DNA of 64,000 bases from Xanthomonas hortorum. Lineage in GTDB: Bacteria; Pseudomonadota; Gammaproteobacteria; Xanthomonadales; Xanthomonadaceae. Of this stretch, positions 27,180-36,221 are shown one piece after another; position 1 is the stretch's first letter, and every line of letters begins with the position of its first letter. Under the pieces are notes generated by a model. That model was given only the letters and a program-made list of their open reading frames with translations, had not been told where the DNA came from and made no database searches. The position numbers were made by a program, and so were the translations under genes. The DNA is taken from contig NZ_CP101417.1 of NCBI RefSeq assembly GCF_024339125.1, forward strand, positions 3,049,001 to 3,113,000, read 5' to 3'.

Positions 27180-28749
27180 TGCCGTGGCACACGTAGCCGA
27201 CCTCAACCCACAGGCACCCGCACACACGCTGCGCCTGATTCTGGGCGATCAACTCAATCCGCAACACAGCTGGTTCGATGCGACCGATGCGGGCGTGGTC
27301 TACGTGCTGATGGAAGTGCGCGAAGAAACCGATTACGTGCTGCATCACGCGCAGAAGATTCTGGCGATCTTCGCGGCGATGCGCGCGTTCGCCGCGCGCT
27401 TGCGGCAGGCCGGTCATCGTGTGCGTTACGTGGCCATCGACAACCCCAGCAATCGGCAGTCGATTCCCGCCAATCTGGGCGCGTTGATGGCGCATTACCA
27501 CGCTACCCATCTGGACTATCAGGCGCCTGACGAATGGCGGCTGGATGAAGCGCTGCGAGACTGGTGCACGCGCCAGCCATTCGCCACACGCATGGTCGAT
27601 AGCGAGCATTTTCTGACCGAGCGCGATGAGGTGGCCGCGTGTTTCCGCCCCGGCAGCCAATGGCGTATGGAAGTGTTCTATCGAAAGATGCGCCGTCGCC
27701 ACCGGGTCCTGCTTGATGCATCCGGCGAGCCGGAAGGCGGGCGCTGGAATTTCGATCACGACAACCGCGCGCCGTGGCCGGGCGATCCGCCGGCGCCGCA
27801 GGACTGGCGCGTAGCGCACGATCATCGCGCGTTGTGGAGCTGCATCGAAGCGGCTGGCGTGCGCAGCTTCGGCGCACCGAACGACGATGCCTTGCCATGG
27901 CCGCTGGACCGTGACGAAGCGCTGCAGCACCTGGATGCGTTTATTACGCACGGGTTGCCGCACTTCGGCCGCTACGAAGATGCGATGAGCACGCGCAGCC
28001 CACGTTTATTTCATTCGCTGCTGTCGTTCGCGCTCAACGTCAAGCTGCTGCATCCGCGTGAGGTGATCGAACGCGCGGAGGCGGCCTTGCATGACGGACA
28101 TGCGCCGCTGGCATCGGTGGAAGGCTTTATCCGGCAGATTCTGGGCTGGCGCGAATACGTGCGCGGGGTGTATTGGTCGCAGATGCCGGGCTATGCACAG
28201 TCCAATCAGCTGGCGCAGCATGCGCCGCTACCGCACTGGTTCTGGGACGGGCAGATCGGCATGCGCTGCCTGGCCGATGCCATCTGCAACTCGCTGGCCA
28301 ACGCGCATGCGCACCATATCCAGCGGCTGATGGTGATCGGCAATTTCGCGCTGCTGGCAGGGCTGGAGCCGCAGGCGCTGCATCGCTGGTACCTGGGCGT
28401 CTACATCGATGCGTTCGAGTGGGTGGAGTTGCCGAATACGATCGGCATGAGTCAGTTCGCCGACGGCGGCCTGCTCGGCAGCAAGCCGTATATCAGCGGC
28501 GCAGCCTATATCGACCGCATGAGCGATTACTGTGGCGGCTGCAAGTACCAGCGCAAGGCGCGGGTCGGCGCGCAGGCCTGCCCGTATAACGCGCTGTATT
28601 GGGATTTCCTGGCGCGGCAGCGCACGCTGCTGCACGCCAACGAGCGGCTGGCGATGCCCTACCGGCAGCTCGACGACATGGCGCCGGAGGTGCTGGCCCA
28701 GGTGCAGGCGCAGGCCGCGCATTGGCGGGCGAATCTTGAGGTGCTCTAA
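27154..28749 (+). CDS. Cryptochrome/photolyase-family protein with 4Fe-4S site (PhrB/CryB-like)
   Basis: A 531-residue flavoprotein of the iron-sulfur bacterial photolyase group, which repairs (6-4) photoproducts or acts in light signalling. The N-terminal antenna-binding domain starts LRLILGDQLNPQHSWF. The C-terminal FAD domain shows FIRQILGWREYVRG and WMLG-equivalent segments, and the cluster cysteines in DYCGGCKYQRKA and GAQACPYNALYWDF. The start is uncertain: ATG 27154 lies inside the previous gene, and GTG 27184 is an alternative just after it. Neither has a strong ribosome site. Light-dependent repair suits a leaf-surface lifestyle (inference). Confidence 0.9.
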   Translation: MPYAAIAINAVAHVADLNPQAPAHTLRLILGDQLNPQHSWFDATDAGVVYVLMEVREETDYVLHHAQKILAIFAAMRAFAARLRQAGHRVRYVAIDNPSNRQSIPANLGALMAHYHATHLDYQAPDEWRLDEALRDWCTRQPFATRMVDSEHFLTERDEVAACFRPGSQWRMEVFYRKMRRRHRVLLDASGEPEGGRWNFDHDNRAPWPGDPPAPQDWRVAHDHRALWSCIEAAGVRSFGAPNDDALPWPLDRDEALQHLDAFITHGLPHFGRYEDAMSTRSPRLFHSLLSFALNVKLLHPREVIERAEAALHDGHAPLASVEGFIRQILGWREYVRGVYWSQMPGYAQSNQLAQHAPLPHWFWDGQIGMRCLADAICNSLANAHAHHIQRLMVIGNFALLAGLEPQALHRWYLGVYIDAFEWVELPNTIGMSQFADGGLLGSKPYISGAAYIDRMSDYCGGCKYQRKARVGAQACPYNALYWDFLARQRTLLHANERLAMPYRQLDDMAPEVLAQVQAQAAHWRANLEVL

Positions 28750-28944
28750 CAAGCAGTGCACTGGGCCTGACGCACGGTGCGCCGGTCGGGCAGCGCGGGG
28801 CGGGGACGCTGGCGCAGCTCATCGCGACGCGACATAACGCCCCAATTCGGGCACCTGCCTGAATACGCGATCTGACGCTGCAACGCGCATCTGCGACAAT
28901 GCCGCGCTGCGCCAACGTGGCGCCTGGCCCGGGAGTCCCCCAAC

Positions 28945-29949
28945 ATGCTTCTGATCGGCGTTGCCGGTACCGAACTCAGTGCACAGGAGCGCGACTGGCT
29001 GCAGCACGATGCGGTCGCCGGCGTGGTGCTGTTCAAGCGCAATTTCGCCTCGCGCACGCAAGTAGCCGAGCTGTCCGCGTCCATCCGCGCTGCCGCACCG
29101 CGCCCGGTATTGATCTGCGTGGACCAGGAAGGTGGGCGCGTGCAGCGGTTTCGCGACGGTTACAGCGCTCTGGCGCCGCTGCAGAGCTTCGGCGTGCAGT
29201 ATGCGCATGACCCCGAGGCCGCCCTTGCTGCCGCGCGCGCGCATGCGCAGCTGATGGCCAGCGAAGTACGCGCCAGCGGGGTGGACCTGAGCTTTGCGCC
29301 GGTGGTGGATCTGGGCCGTGGCAACCGCGCCATCGGCGATCGCGCCTTCAGCGACGACCCACAGATCGTGGCCAGCTTCACCCGCGCCTATGTGCAGGCG
29401 CTGCACGGCGCCGGCATGGCCGCCACGCTCAAGCATTTCCCCGGCCATGGCACGGTGCTGGAAGACACCCATGTCGACCATGCCAGCGACCCGCGGCCGC
29501 TGGACGTGCTGCTGGCCGAGGACCTGGTGCCATTCATGGCCGGGATCGAGGCCGGTGCCGACGCGGTGATGATGGCGCACGTGGTCTACCCGCAGGTTGC
29601 GCCGGAACCGGCCGGTTATTCGCAGCGCTGGATCGAGCAGATCCTTCGTGGGCAACTGGGCTTCCGCGGCGTGGTGTTCTCCGACGACATCGGCATGGCG
29701 GCCTCGTTCAGTGCCGGTGGCGTGGCGGGCCGGGTGCATGCGCACCTGGATGCCGGCTGCGACGTAGTGCTGGTCTGCCATCCGGAACTGGTCGATGCAT
29801 CGCTGCAGGCCGTGCAAGGCCGCAGCCTCAATACCGCAGCACTGATCGGCCTGATCGGCCGCGGCGCGCTGGGCTGGGATGGCCTGCTCGCCGGCACCGA
29901 CGCCTCATTCACCACTTCCCCTTCCGCCCCTTTCGGAACAATTGCCTGA
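28945..29949 (+). CDS. nagZ: Beta-N-acetylhexosaminidase (peptidoglycan recycling)
   Basis: A 334-residue cytoplasmic family-3 glycoside hydrolase. It removes N-acetylglucosamine from anhydro-muropeptides during cell-wall recycling and can generate inducers of AmpC beta-lactamase. The family signature KHFPGHGTVLEDTHVDH (about 160-176) has the catalytic His/Asp dyad, and FSDDIGMAA carries the nucleophile Asp. Length matches NagZ (about 335). TGCGACAATG upstream could hold a -10. The stop overlaps the hpt start (TGATG). Confidence 0.95.
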   Translation: MLLIGVAGTELSAQERDWLQHDAVAGVVLFKRNFASRTQVAELSASIRAAAPRPVLICVDQEGGRVQRFRDGYSALAPLQSFGVQYAHDPEAALAAARAHAQLMASEVRASGVDLSFAPVVDLGRGNRAIGDRAFSDDPQIVASFTRAYVQALHGAGMAATLKHFPGHGTVLEDTHVDHASDPRPLDVLLAEDLVPFMAGIEAGADAVMMAHVVYPQVAPEPAGYSQRWIEQILRGQLGFRGVVFSDDIGMAASFSAGGVAGRVHAHLDAGCDVVLVCHPELVDASLQAVQGRSLNTAALIGLIGRGALGWDGLLAGTDASFTTSPSAPFGTIA

Positions 29950-30503
29950 TGTCCACGCTCACCATTTCCCAGGCCCTGGCCCAAGCCGATCTGCTGGTCG
30001 ACCGCCCCGCCATCGACGCCGCCGTCGGCACCATTGCCGATGCGATCGCGCGCGACTATGCCGGCGAAGTGCCGGTATATCTCACCATCATGCATGGCGC
30101 GCTGCCGTTCTCCGGCCAGCTCGCGCTGGAGCTGGGCGCACGCGGCCAGGACCTGCAGTTCGATTACCTGCATGCCACCCGTTACCGCGGCGAAACCACC
30201 GGCGGCGAGCTGGTCTGGAAGCATCGCCCGGCCACCGCGTTGTTCGGCCGCCGGGTGATTCTGGTCGACGACATTCTCGATGAGGGTTACACGCTGCAGG
30301 GCGTGCGCCAGTGGTGCCTGGAGCAGGGCGCTACCGACGTGCGTGTGGCGGTGTTGACCGTCAAGCGCCATGACCGCTGCGTGCCCGGCGTCGCTGCCGA
30401 TTATGTGGGCGTGGAAGTGGCCGACCGCTACGTGTTCGGCTTCGGCATGGACGTCAACGAGCAGCTGCGCGGCATTCCCGCCATCTATGCGATGAAGCAG
30501 TAA
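29949..30503 (+). CDS. hpt: Hypoxanthine-guanine phosphoribosyltransferase
   Basis: A 184-residue purine salvage enzyme that makes IMP or GMP from hypoxanthine or guanine and PRPP. The PRPP-binding motif is VILVDDILDEGYTL (about 103-116); YLTIMHGALPF and DYLHATRY are also typical. It is coupled to nagZ by a one-base overlap and followed 86 bp later by the methylthioinosine phosphorylase gene, whose product is hypoxanthine. Confidence 0.92.
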   Translation: MSTLTISQALAQADLLVDRPAIDAAVGTIADAIARDYAGEVPVYLTIMHGALPFSGQLALELGARGQDLQFDYLHATRYRGETTGGELVWKHRPATALFGRRVILVDDILDEGYTLQGVRQWCLEQGATDVRVAVLTVKRHDRCVPGVAADYVGVEVADRYVFGFGMDVNEQLRGIPAIYAMKQ

Positions 30504-30589
30504 TTCCCGCAGTGTGCCCGCATCGCTGCGGGCAGTCCGTCGCGCACGCGTGCGCGCGCCGTCATGTCTTTTCGTAGCAGAGGTCGGTT

Positions 30590-31342
30590 GTGCCCCCCAA
30601 TTCCATCGCATTGGCCGTCATCGGCGGCACTGGTGTCTATAAGCTCGCGCAGCTGGACGAGGTGCAGACGCACCAGATCGAAACGCCGTACGGCGCGCCC
30701 TCCGGGCCGATTCGCGTCGGCATGTTGCTGGGTCACCGCGTGGCGTTTCTGGCGCGTCATGGTGAAGGCCATTCGCTGCCCCCGCACAAGGTGAACTACC
30801 GCGCAAACATCGCTGCGCTGCAGCAAATCGGCGCTTCGCGCGTGCTGGCACTCAACACCGTGGGCGGCATCACCGAGCGGTTCGGCCCGCGCGTATTGGC
30901 GTGCCCGGATCAGTTGATCGATTACACCTGGGGCCGCGTGTCCACCTTCGGCGAAGAGCCGGGCAGCGAGGTGCAGCACGTGGATTTCGGCCATCCGTAT
31001 TCGCCGATGTTTCGCAGCAAAGTCATTGCCGCAGCCAAAGTGACGGGTGTCACGCTGGTTGCCGACGGATGTTACGGAACCACGCAAGGGCCACGGCTGG
31101 AAACGATTGCAGAGATCGCCCGCATGCGTCGCGACGGCTGCGATCTGGTCGGCATGACCGGCATGCCCGAAGCGGGGCTTGCACGCGAAAAAGGCCTGGA
31201 ATATGCGTGTTTGGCGATCGTTGCGAACTGGGCGGCCGGCTGCGGCGACGCGCAGGAAATCACCATGGCCGAGGTGCTGAGTAACGTCGATGCGGCCTCG
31301 TCCGGATTGCCGGAGCTGATTGGCGAACTTGCACGCGGGTGA
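30590..31342 (+). CDS. S-methyl-5'-thioinosine phosphorylase
   Basis: A 250-residue purine nucleoside/MTA phosphorylase-family enzyme. IGGTGVYKL at the start is the phosphate loop; ARHGEGHSLPPHKVNYRANI and GMTGMPEAGLAREKGLEYA are family signatures. The overall pattern fits Pseudomonas-type MTIP better than MTA phosphorylase. It cleaves methylthioinosine to hypoxanthine and 5-methylthioribose-1-phosphate. The start is GTG 30590, with AGAGGT 5-6 bases upstream. Coupling to Hpt upstream would recycle hypoxanthine. MTA phosphorylase activity is the main alternative. Confidence 0.85.
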   Translation: MPPNSIALAVIGGTGVYKLAQLDEVQTHQIETPYGAPSGPIRVGMLLGHRVAFLARHGEGHSLPPHKVNYRANIAALQQIGASRVLALNTVGGITERFGPRVLACPDQLIDYTWGRVSTFGEEPGSEVQHVDFGHPYSPMFRSKVIAAAKVTGVTLVADGCYGTTQGPRLETIAEIARMRRDGCDLVGMTGMPEAGLAREKGLEYACLAIVANWAAGCGDAQEITMAEVLSNVDAASSGLPELIGELARG

Positions 31343-31429
31343 TTGTCATTGGGGCATAAGCTTTGCATACTCGGCGCGTACGCTCTGCCGTACACCACCC
31401 ATTAATTATTGCAAAGGTCTCGCATCACC

Positions 31430-31636
31430 ATGCCGAACGGTACCGTCAAGTGGTTCAACGACGCCAAGGGATTTGGCTTCATCTCACCGGAGGACGGCAG
31501 CGCCGATGTCTTCGCGCACTTCTCCGCGATCAACTCCAAGGGCTTTCGCAGCCTGCAGGAAGGCCAGCGCGTCAGTTATGACGTGACCCAGGGCCCCAAG
31601 GGTGCCCAGGCTTCGAACATCACGCCGGTCGAGTGA
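31430..31636 (+). CDS. Cold shock domain protein (CspA family)
   Basis: A 68-residue single cold-shock domain RNA chaperone. RNP1 is KGFGFI and RNP2 is VFAHFS, with the usual GTVKWFND start. I chose ATG 31430 with AAAGGT 10 bp upstream; longer in-frame starts lack support. The 87-bp leader is short for cold-induced csp genes. A strong terminator follows. Confidence 0.95.
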   Translation: MPNGTVKWFNDAKGFGFISPEDGSADVFAHFSAINSKGFRSLQEGQRVSYDVTQGPKGAQASNITPVE

Positions 31637-31660
31637 TGTGACTCGATTGTGCGGTTGAAG

Positions 31661-31686
31661 AACCCCGCCACGGCGGGGTTTTTTTT
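31661..31686 (+). terminator. Rho-independent terminator of the csp gene
   Basis: AACCCCGCC-AC-GGCGGGGTT, a perfect GC-rich stem followed by eight T, 24 bp after the csp stop. Confidence 0.95.
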
Positions 31687-31732
31687 GCACCGGTCCATGC
31701 GGGATCGGTGCTAGCGAAACAGAGCAGGGACG

Positions 31733-33016
31733 ATGCAACGAGCATTACGGATTGCGGTAGTGGGCTATGGCACGGCGGGGCAGGCACTGGCGGTGCTGCT
31801 GGGCGCCGATGGGCATCGACTGGATGTGTTCGAGCGCGCTGCCGCGCCCGGGCCGGTGGGCGCAGGATTTCTGTTGCAGCCCAGCGGCCTGCAGGTGTTG
31901 TGGAAGATGGGATTGCTGTCGCAGGCGCTTGCGCATGGCGCGCCGGTGCGGCGGCTGTATGGCGAGACGCCGTGCGGACGCGCGGTGATGGACATGCAGT
32001 ATCGCGATCTGGATACGCGGCTGATGGGCTTGGGCATGCAGCGCGGCGCCTTGTTCGCGCTGTTGCGCGATGCATGGCCGGAGCAGGCGCAGCTGCATGT
32101 GGATACGCAGATCACCGCGATCGATCACGACGGCGTGCGTGTGCAGGACCAGCGCGGGCACTGGCATGGTCCGTACGATCTGATCGTCGCCGCCGATGGC
32201 TCGGCCTCCACGCTACGCGCGCAGGCGCAGGGCACGCGGCTGGATCGGGTCTATCCGTGGGGCGCGCTGTGGTGCCTGCTGCCACGCGAGGATTGGCCGT
32301 TCGTCGATGAGCTGCGACAGCGTTATATCGGCGCACGCAAGATGATCGGCCTGCTGCCGGTGGGCACGCGGCCCGGCGACGACACGCCGCGGCTGAGTTT
32401 TTTCTGGAGCCTGCCGTGCAGCGATTTTGCCGCGTGGGAACAGCGCGGCATCACGGCATGGCGCGATGAAGTGGCGCAGATGTGGCCGGATGCACACGCC
32501 CGCCTGGAAACTGTGCAAGTGCATGGCGCACTGGCGCGTGCCAGTTACCGCGACGCGGTGGTGACGCGCTGGCATCGCGGCCGTTTCGTGCTGGCCGGCG
32601 ATGCCGCTCATGCGATGAGTCCGCAGCTGGGGCAGGGCGTCAACATGGCGCTGCTGGACGCGTTGGCGATGCGCGATGCGTTGCGGGTTGGCACTGATCT
32701 GGATGCGGCCTTGCAGCACTATCAGCGCGAACGCCAGGCGCATGTGGCGATCTACCACCGCTGGAGCCGTTGGTTGACGCCGCTGTTCCAGTCCGAACGC
32801 GATCTATGGGCACACGGACGCGATCTGCTGATGCGCCCGATGGGCCGCGTGCCTGTCGGGCGCGGACATATGCTGCGTGTGCTCAGCGGTACCCAGCAGG
32901 GTTGGTTCGGCAAGCTGGCGTTGGCGCCGGAGTTTGTGGAGGCGTTGTCGCAACCAGTGCCGCAACCGCAGCTGCAAACACGTGCTGAGGCCGATGGCGT
33001 TAAAGCCGTGATGTAG
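31733..33016 (+). CDS. FAD-dependent monooxygenase (UbiH/salicylate hydroxylase type)
   Basis: A 427-residue class A flavoprotein hydroxylase. The FAD motif GYGTAGQALAVLLGADGH is at residues 10-27, the DG motif is YDLIVAADGSASTLR, and the GD motif is GRFVLAGDAAHAMSPQLGQGVNMALLD (about 285-311). The GYG instead of GAG/GGG opening is unusual but tolerated. The substrate is unknown; aromatic or quinone precursors are typical. No operon partner is evident. Confidence 0.85.
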   Translation: MQRALRIAVVGYGTAGQALAVLLGADGHRLDVFERAAAPGPVGAGFLLQPSGLQVLWKMGLLSQALAHGAPVRRLYGETPCGRAVMDMQYRDLDTRLMGLGMQRGALFALLRDAWPEQAQLHVDTQITAIDHDGVRVQDQRGHWHGPYDLIVAADGSASTLRAQAQGTRLDRVYPWGALWCLLPREDWPFVDELRQRYIGARKMIGLLPVGTRPGDDTPRLSFFWSLPCSDFAAWEQRGITAWRDEVAQMWPDAHARLETVQVHGALARASYRDAVVTRWHRGRFVLAGDAAHAMSPQLGQGVNMALLDALAMRDALRVGTDLDAALQHYQRERQAHVAIYHRWSRWLTPLFQSERDLWAHGRDLLMRPMGRVPVGRGHMLRVLSGTQQGWFGKLALAPEFVEALSQPVPQPQLQTRAEADGVKAVM

Positions 33017-33094
33017 CGCGTGTGGGTTGTTGCGGGCCACACGCGTGATCTATCTGATGCGTGCTGGCGTGATCGCAGCGGCACTGCTGTGTCG

Positions 33095-33739
33095 CTAGCG
33101 TACCGGCAACGCCACCGCATCGCCTTCCACACAGGCGACCAGGCGCTCGCCTTCGATCAGCGTTGGCACGATGCCGGCGGTGAAATGCGAGAACGCCGGC
33201 AGGATGGTGACGCGCTCGCGCAGCCAGAATGCCGGCCAGCGACGCGACATGCCGGGCAGCGCGGCCAGCGGATGCAGATGCCCGCACAGCACGTGCCCGG
33301 TAGGATGCGGCAAGGGATCGTGGCGCAGCACGAACGGGCCGTCTTCGACCTGCTCGCCGGCCGCTTCGATATGCAGATCCGCACCGGCCAGAGCGCGGTC
33401 GTGGTTGCCGCGGATGGCGATCACGCGCAACGCGCAGTGACGCTCGCGCCATGCGCTCCAGCGGCGATGCCAGGCCGCGCGCGGGGCGGGTCCGTGCAGC
33501 AGATCGCCGAGGATCCACAACGCCTCCACGTCGCGTTGTTGCAGCAACGCATCCAGCCGATCCAGATCGTGCGCAGTGCCGCCGGCCGGCATCCCGATGC
33601 CGGCGCGGCGGAACACATCGGCCTTGCCCAGATGCAGGTCGGCGATCAACAAGGCGCGTTGTGCCGGCCGGTACAGCGCACGCTCGCCGAGCAATTCCAC
33701 TGTTTCGCCGGCCAGCTGCAGTTGCACGCTATCGCCCAT
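33095..33739 (-). CDS. pdeM: Ligase-associated DNA damage response endonuclease PdeM
   Basis: A 214-residue calcineurin-like metallophosphoesterase. The metal-binding motifs are all present: IADLHLGK, LGDLLHG, RGNHDRA and CGHLHP. PdeM homologues accompany a bacterial ATP-dependent ligase, helicase and exonuclease in a conserved four-gene set linked to DNA damage. Its start ATG lies inside the last 11 bases of the helicase gene, so it is the last gene of the operon and translationally coupled. Confidence 0.9.
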   Translation of the reverse strand: MGDSVQLQLAGETVELLGERALYRPAQRALLIADLHLGKADVFRRAGIGMPAGGTAHDLDRLDALLQQRDVEALWILGDLLHGPAPRAAWHRRWSAWRERHCALRVIAIRGNHDRALAGADLHIEAAGEQVEDGPFVLRHDPLPHPTGHVLCGHLHPLAALPGMSRRWPAFWLRERVTILPAFSHFTAGIVPTLIEGERLVACVEGDAVALPVR

Positions 33740-36221
33740 GTTTACGCTCCAGTTGTTCGGCAGCGCGCAGCACGCGGGCCTTCCAGTCTTCGGTACTCAG
33801 TTGGCCGCGCACACGTTCTGCCCATAACGGAAACGACAGAGGAGTCAGACTGCGCGGTTTGCACAGGCGTAGTTCGCGGCGTGCGCAATCTTCCAGTGCA
33901 TGCGCAAGCCGCGCCAGTTCGAGCTGGCCTTCGAACACTTCGCGCTCGGCTTGAGCAAGCAGCAGATGCTCGGGATCGAAGCGCTGCAACACGTCGTAGA
34001 GCAAGCCGCTGGAGGCCTGCAGCTGACGCAGGCTGCGTGGTGCACGGCCAGGCAACGCTGGCGACAGCAACCCGGCAACGCGGGCGATCTCGCGGAATTG
34101 CCGGCGTGCCAGTTCGCCCAGATTGAGGCTGTCGCGCAGATCGTCGAGCAATCCGGCTGGCGACAACAAGCTCTGCAGTACGCTCGCGTCGAGTTCCACA
34201 TCCTGCGCGGGCGATAGCACAAAGCCATAATCGTTGGCGGCGAAACTGAAGGTGTTGCGCTGACGCCGACCCCAGCGTGCGGCAAGCAATGCAGCCAACC
34301 CTTCATTGACCTGACGCCCGGCGAACGGATACACGAATACATGCCGGCCATCGCGCGCCTTGATGCTTTCCACCAGCAGATGTTCCGGGCCGGGCAGCGA
34401 GGACAGCGATGACTGCAAGCGCAGTAACGGCGCAAGCGCCTGCATTTCCGGCGCATCGCCGGGATCGGCAAACACCGCCTCGACCTCGCGTCCCAAGGCC
34501 GACGACAACGGCATGCGCCCGCCCATCCATTTCGGCACCACGCCACTGCCGCCCTTGGCCACGCGCACATAAGCGGTCATGTCTTCCAGCCGCACCAGCT
34601 CCAGCAAACGGCCGGCGAATTGAAAACGATCGCCACGGCGCAGACGGCCGACGAATTGTTCTTCTACCGCACCCAGGCGCCCGCCGCGCAGGAACTGCAC
34701 GCGCACGCTGCCGTCGCTGGTGATGGTGCCGATGGACAAGCGATGCCGCAGCGCGACGCGCCGATCGATGACGCGATACACGCCCTCTTCGTCGCGCACG
34801 ACTTTATGGAAATCCGGGTAATGCGCCAGCGCGCTGCCGCCTTGCACGATGAAGTCGAGTACCGCTTGCCAGGTGGCTTTATCCAGCGCCGCAAATGCAT
34901 CGGTGCCGCGCACTTCTTCAAACACTGCATCGGCGCGGAAACCGCCGCCGAGTGCGAGCGTGACGCAGTGCTGCGCCAATACGTCCAGCGACAGGCGTGG
35001 CGGTGGGCGCGCTTCGATATGGCCATGCACGATCGCGCGGCGCGCAGCGGCGTATTCCACCAGTTCCAGCGCATGCGAGGGCACGCATACCACGTGTCCG
35101 GATTCGCCCGGGCGATGACGCGCGCGGCCCGCACGCTGCAGCAAGCGGGCAATGCCTTTCGGGCTGCCGACCTGCAGCACCTGATCCACCGCCGGAAAAT
35201 CCACGCCCAGATCCAGGCTGGAGGTTGCCACCACGCAGCGCAGGCTGCCGTCGCGCAAGCCGAGTTCGGCCGCTGCGCGCAGCGAGGGGTCCAGCGAGCC
35301 GTGATGCAACGCGAGCATGGCCGGATCGTCCGGCCACACCGCGTTCAAGGCCTGATGCCACAACTCGGCCTGCGCGCGCGTGTTGGTAAACACCAGGCTG
35401 GTACGTTGCTGCATGATCTTCTGCAGCACGCGCGCCAGCTGCGCCAGGCCGAGATGCCCGGCCCAGGGAAAGCGTTCGCCGCTCTCCGGCAACAACGTCT
35501 CCAACGTCATCGCGCGCGGTTTGACGCCCGAGACCAGCGCAGCATCCGGGCGATGCGGCAACAGCACGTCGCGTGCCTGCGCCAGGTTGCCCAGCGTCGC
35601 CGACAAGCCCCAGATGCGTAGTGCCGGCGCCCAGCCGCGCAGGCGCGCCAAGCACAGCTGCAGCAGCACGCCGCGTTTGTTGCCGAGCAGCTCATGCCAC
35701 TCGTCGACGATCACGCAGCGCAGCGCCGACAACTGCGGCGCGGTATCCGGGTACGACAGCAACAACGCCAACGATTCGGGCGTGGTGACCAGTACATCGA
35801 GCTTGCCGCTGCGCGCCAGCCGCTTGTCGCGCGCGCTGGCATCGCCGGTACGCAAGCCCACCTGCCAATCCAGCCCCAGTGCTTCCACCGGCTCGCGTAG
35901 AGCGCGTGCGGTATCGGCGGCGAGTGCGCGCAACGGGGTGATCCACAGCACCTGCAACGTGCGTTGCTGTTGGCGTCGCGCAGTCGTGGCGGGTTTGGTC
36001 GCCGGCTTGCGCCCACGTGCAGCCAATGCTTCCAGCAGCGGCCCGCCGAAGGCCGCCAGCGTCTTGCCGCTGCCGGTTGGCGTATGCAACAAGCCGGATT
36101 CGCTATCGAGATAGCGCTTCCACACATCGCGTTGAAACGGCAACGGCGCCCAGCCGCGCTGCGCGAACCAGGCACGCCATTGCTGCAATGGCGTGCCGCG
36201 TGTCTGCTGCGCGTTGCTCAC
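33729..36221 (-). CDS. Ligase-associated DNA damage response DEXH-box helicase (Lhr-like)
   Basis: An 830-residue superfamily 2 helicase. Walker A is HTPTGSGKTLAAF (about 46-58), the Walker B/DEXH box is VDEWHELLG, and motifs V-VI are SLDLGVDFPAVDQVLQVGSP and QRAGRARHR. A long C-terminal Lhr-type region follows. It works with the downstream PdeM and upstream ligase/exonuclease in DNA repair; the exact lesion is not known. The start is GTG 36221, overlapping the ligase stop by 4 bp; longer open frames upstream are ligase shadow. Confidence 0.92.
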   Translation of the reverse strand: MSNAQQTRGTPLQQWRAWFAQRGWAPLPFQRDVWKRYLDSESGLLHTPTGSGKTLAAFGGPLLEALAARGRKPATKPATTARRQQQRTLQVLWITPLRALAADTARALREPVEALGLDWQVGLRTGDASARDKRLARSGKLDVLVTTPESLALLLSYPDTAPQLSALRCVIVDEWHELLGNKRGVLLQLCLARLRGWAPALRIWGLSATLGNLAQARDVLLPHRPDAALVSGVKPRAMTLETLLPESGERFPWAGHLGLAQLARVLQKIMQQRTSLVFTNTRAQAELWHQALNAVWPDDPAMLALHHGSLDPSLRAAAELGLRDGSLRCVVATSSLDLGVDFPAVDQVLQVGSPKGIARLLQRAGRARHRPGESGHVVCVPSHALELVEYAAARRAIVHGHIEARPPPRLSLDVLAQHCVTLALGGGFRADAVFEEVRGTDAFAALDKATWQAVLDFIVQGGSALAHYPDFHKVVRDEEGVYRVIDRRVALRHRLSIGTITSDGSVRVQFLRGGRLGAVEEQFVGRLRRGDRFQFAGRLLELVRLEDMTAYVRVAKGGSGVVPKWMGGRMPLSSALGREVEAVFADPGDAPEMQALAPLLRLQSSLSSLPGPEHLLVESIKARDGRHVFVYPFAGRQVNEGLAALLAARWGRRQRNTFSFAANDYGFVLSPAQDVELDASVLQSLLSPAGLLDDLRDSLNLGELARRQFREIARVAGLLSPALPGRAPRSLRQLQASSGLLYDVLQRFDPEHLLLAQAEREVFEGQLELARLAHALEDCARRELRLCKPRSLTPLSFPLWAERVRGQLSTEDWKARVLRAAEQLERKHGR

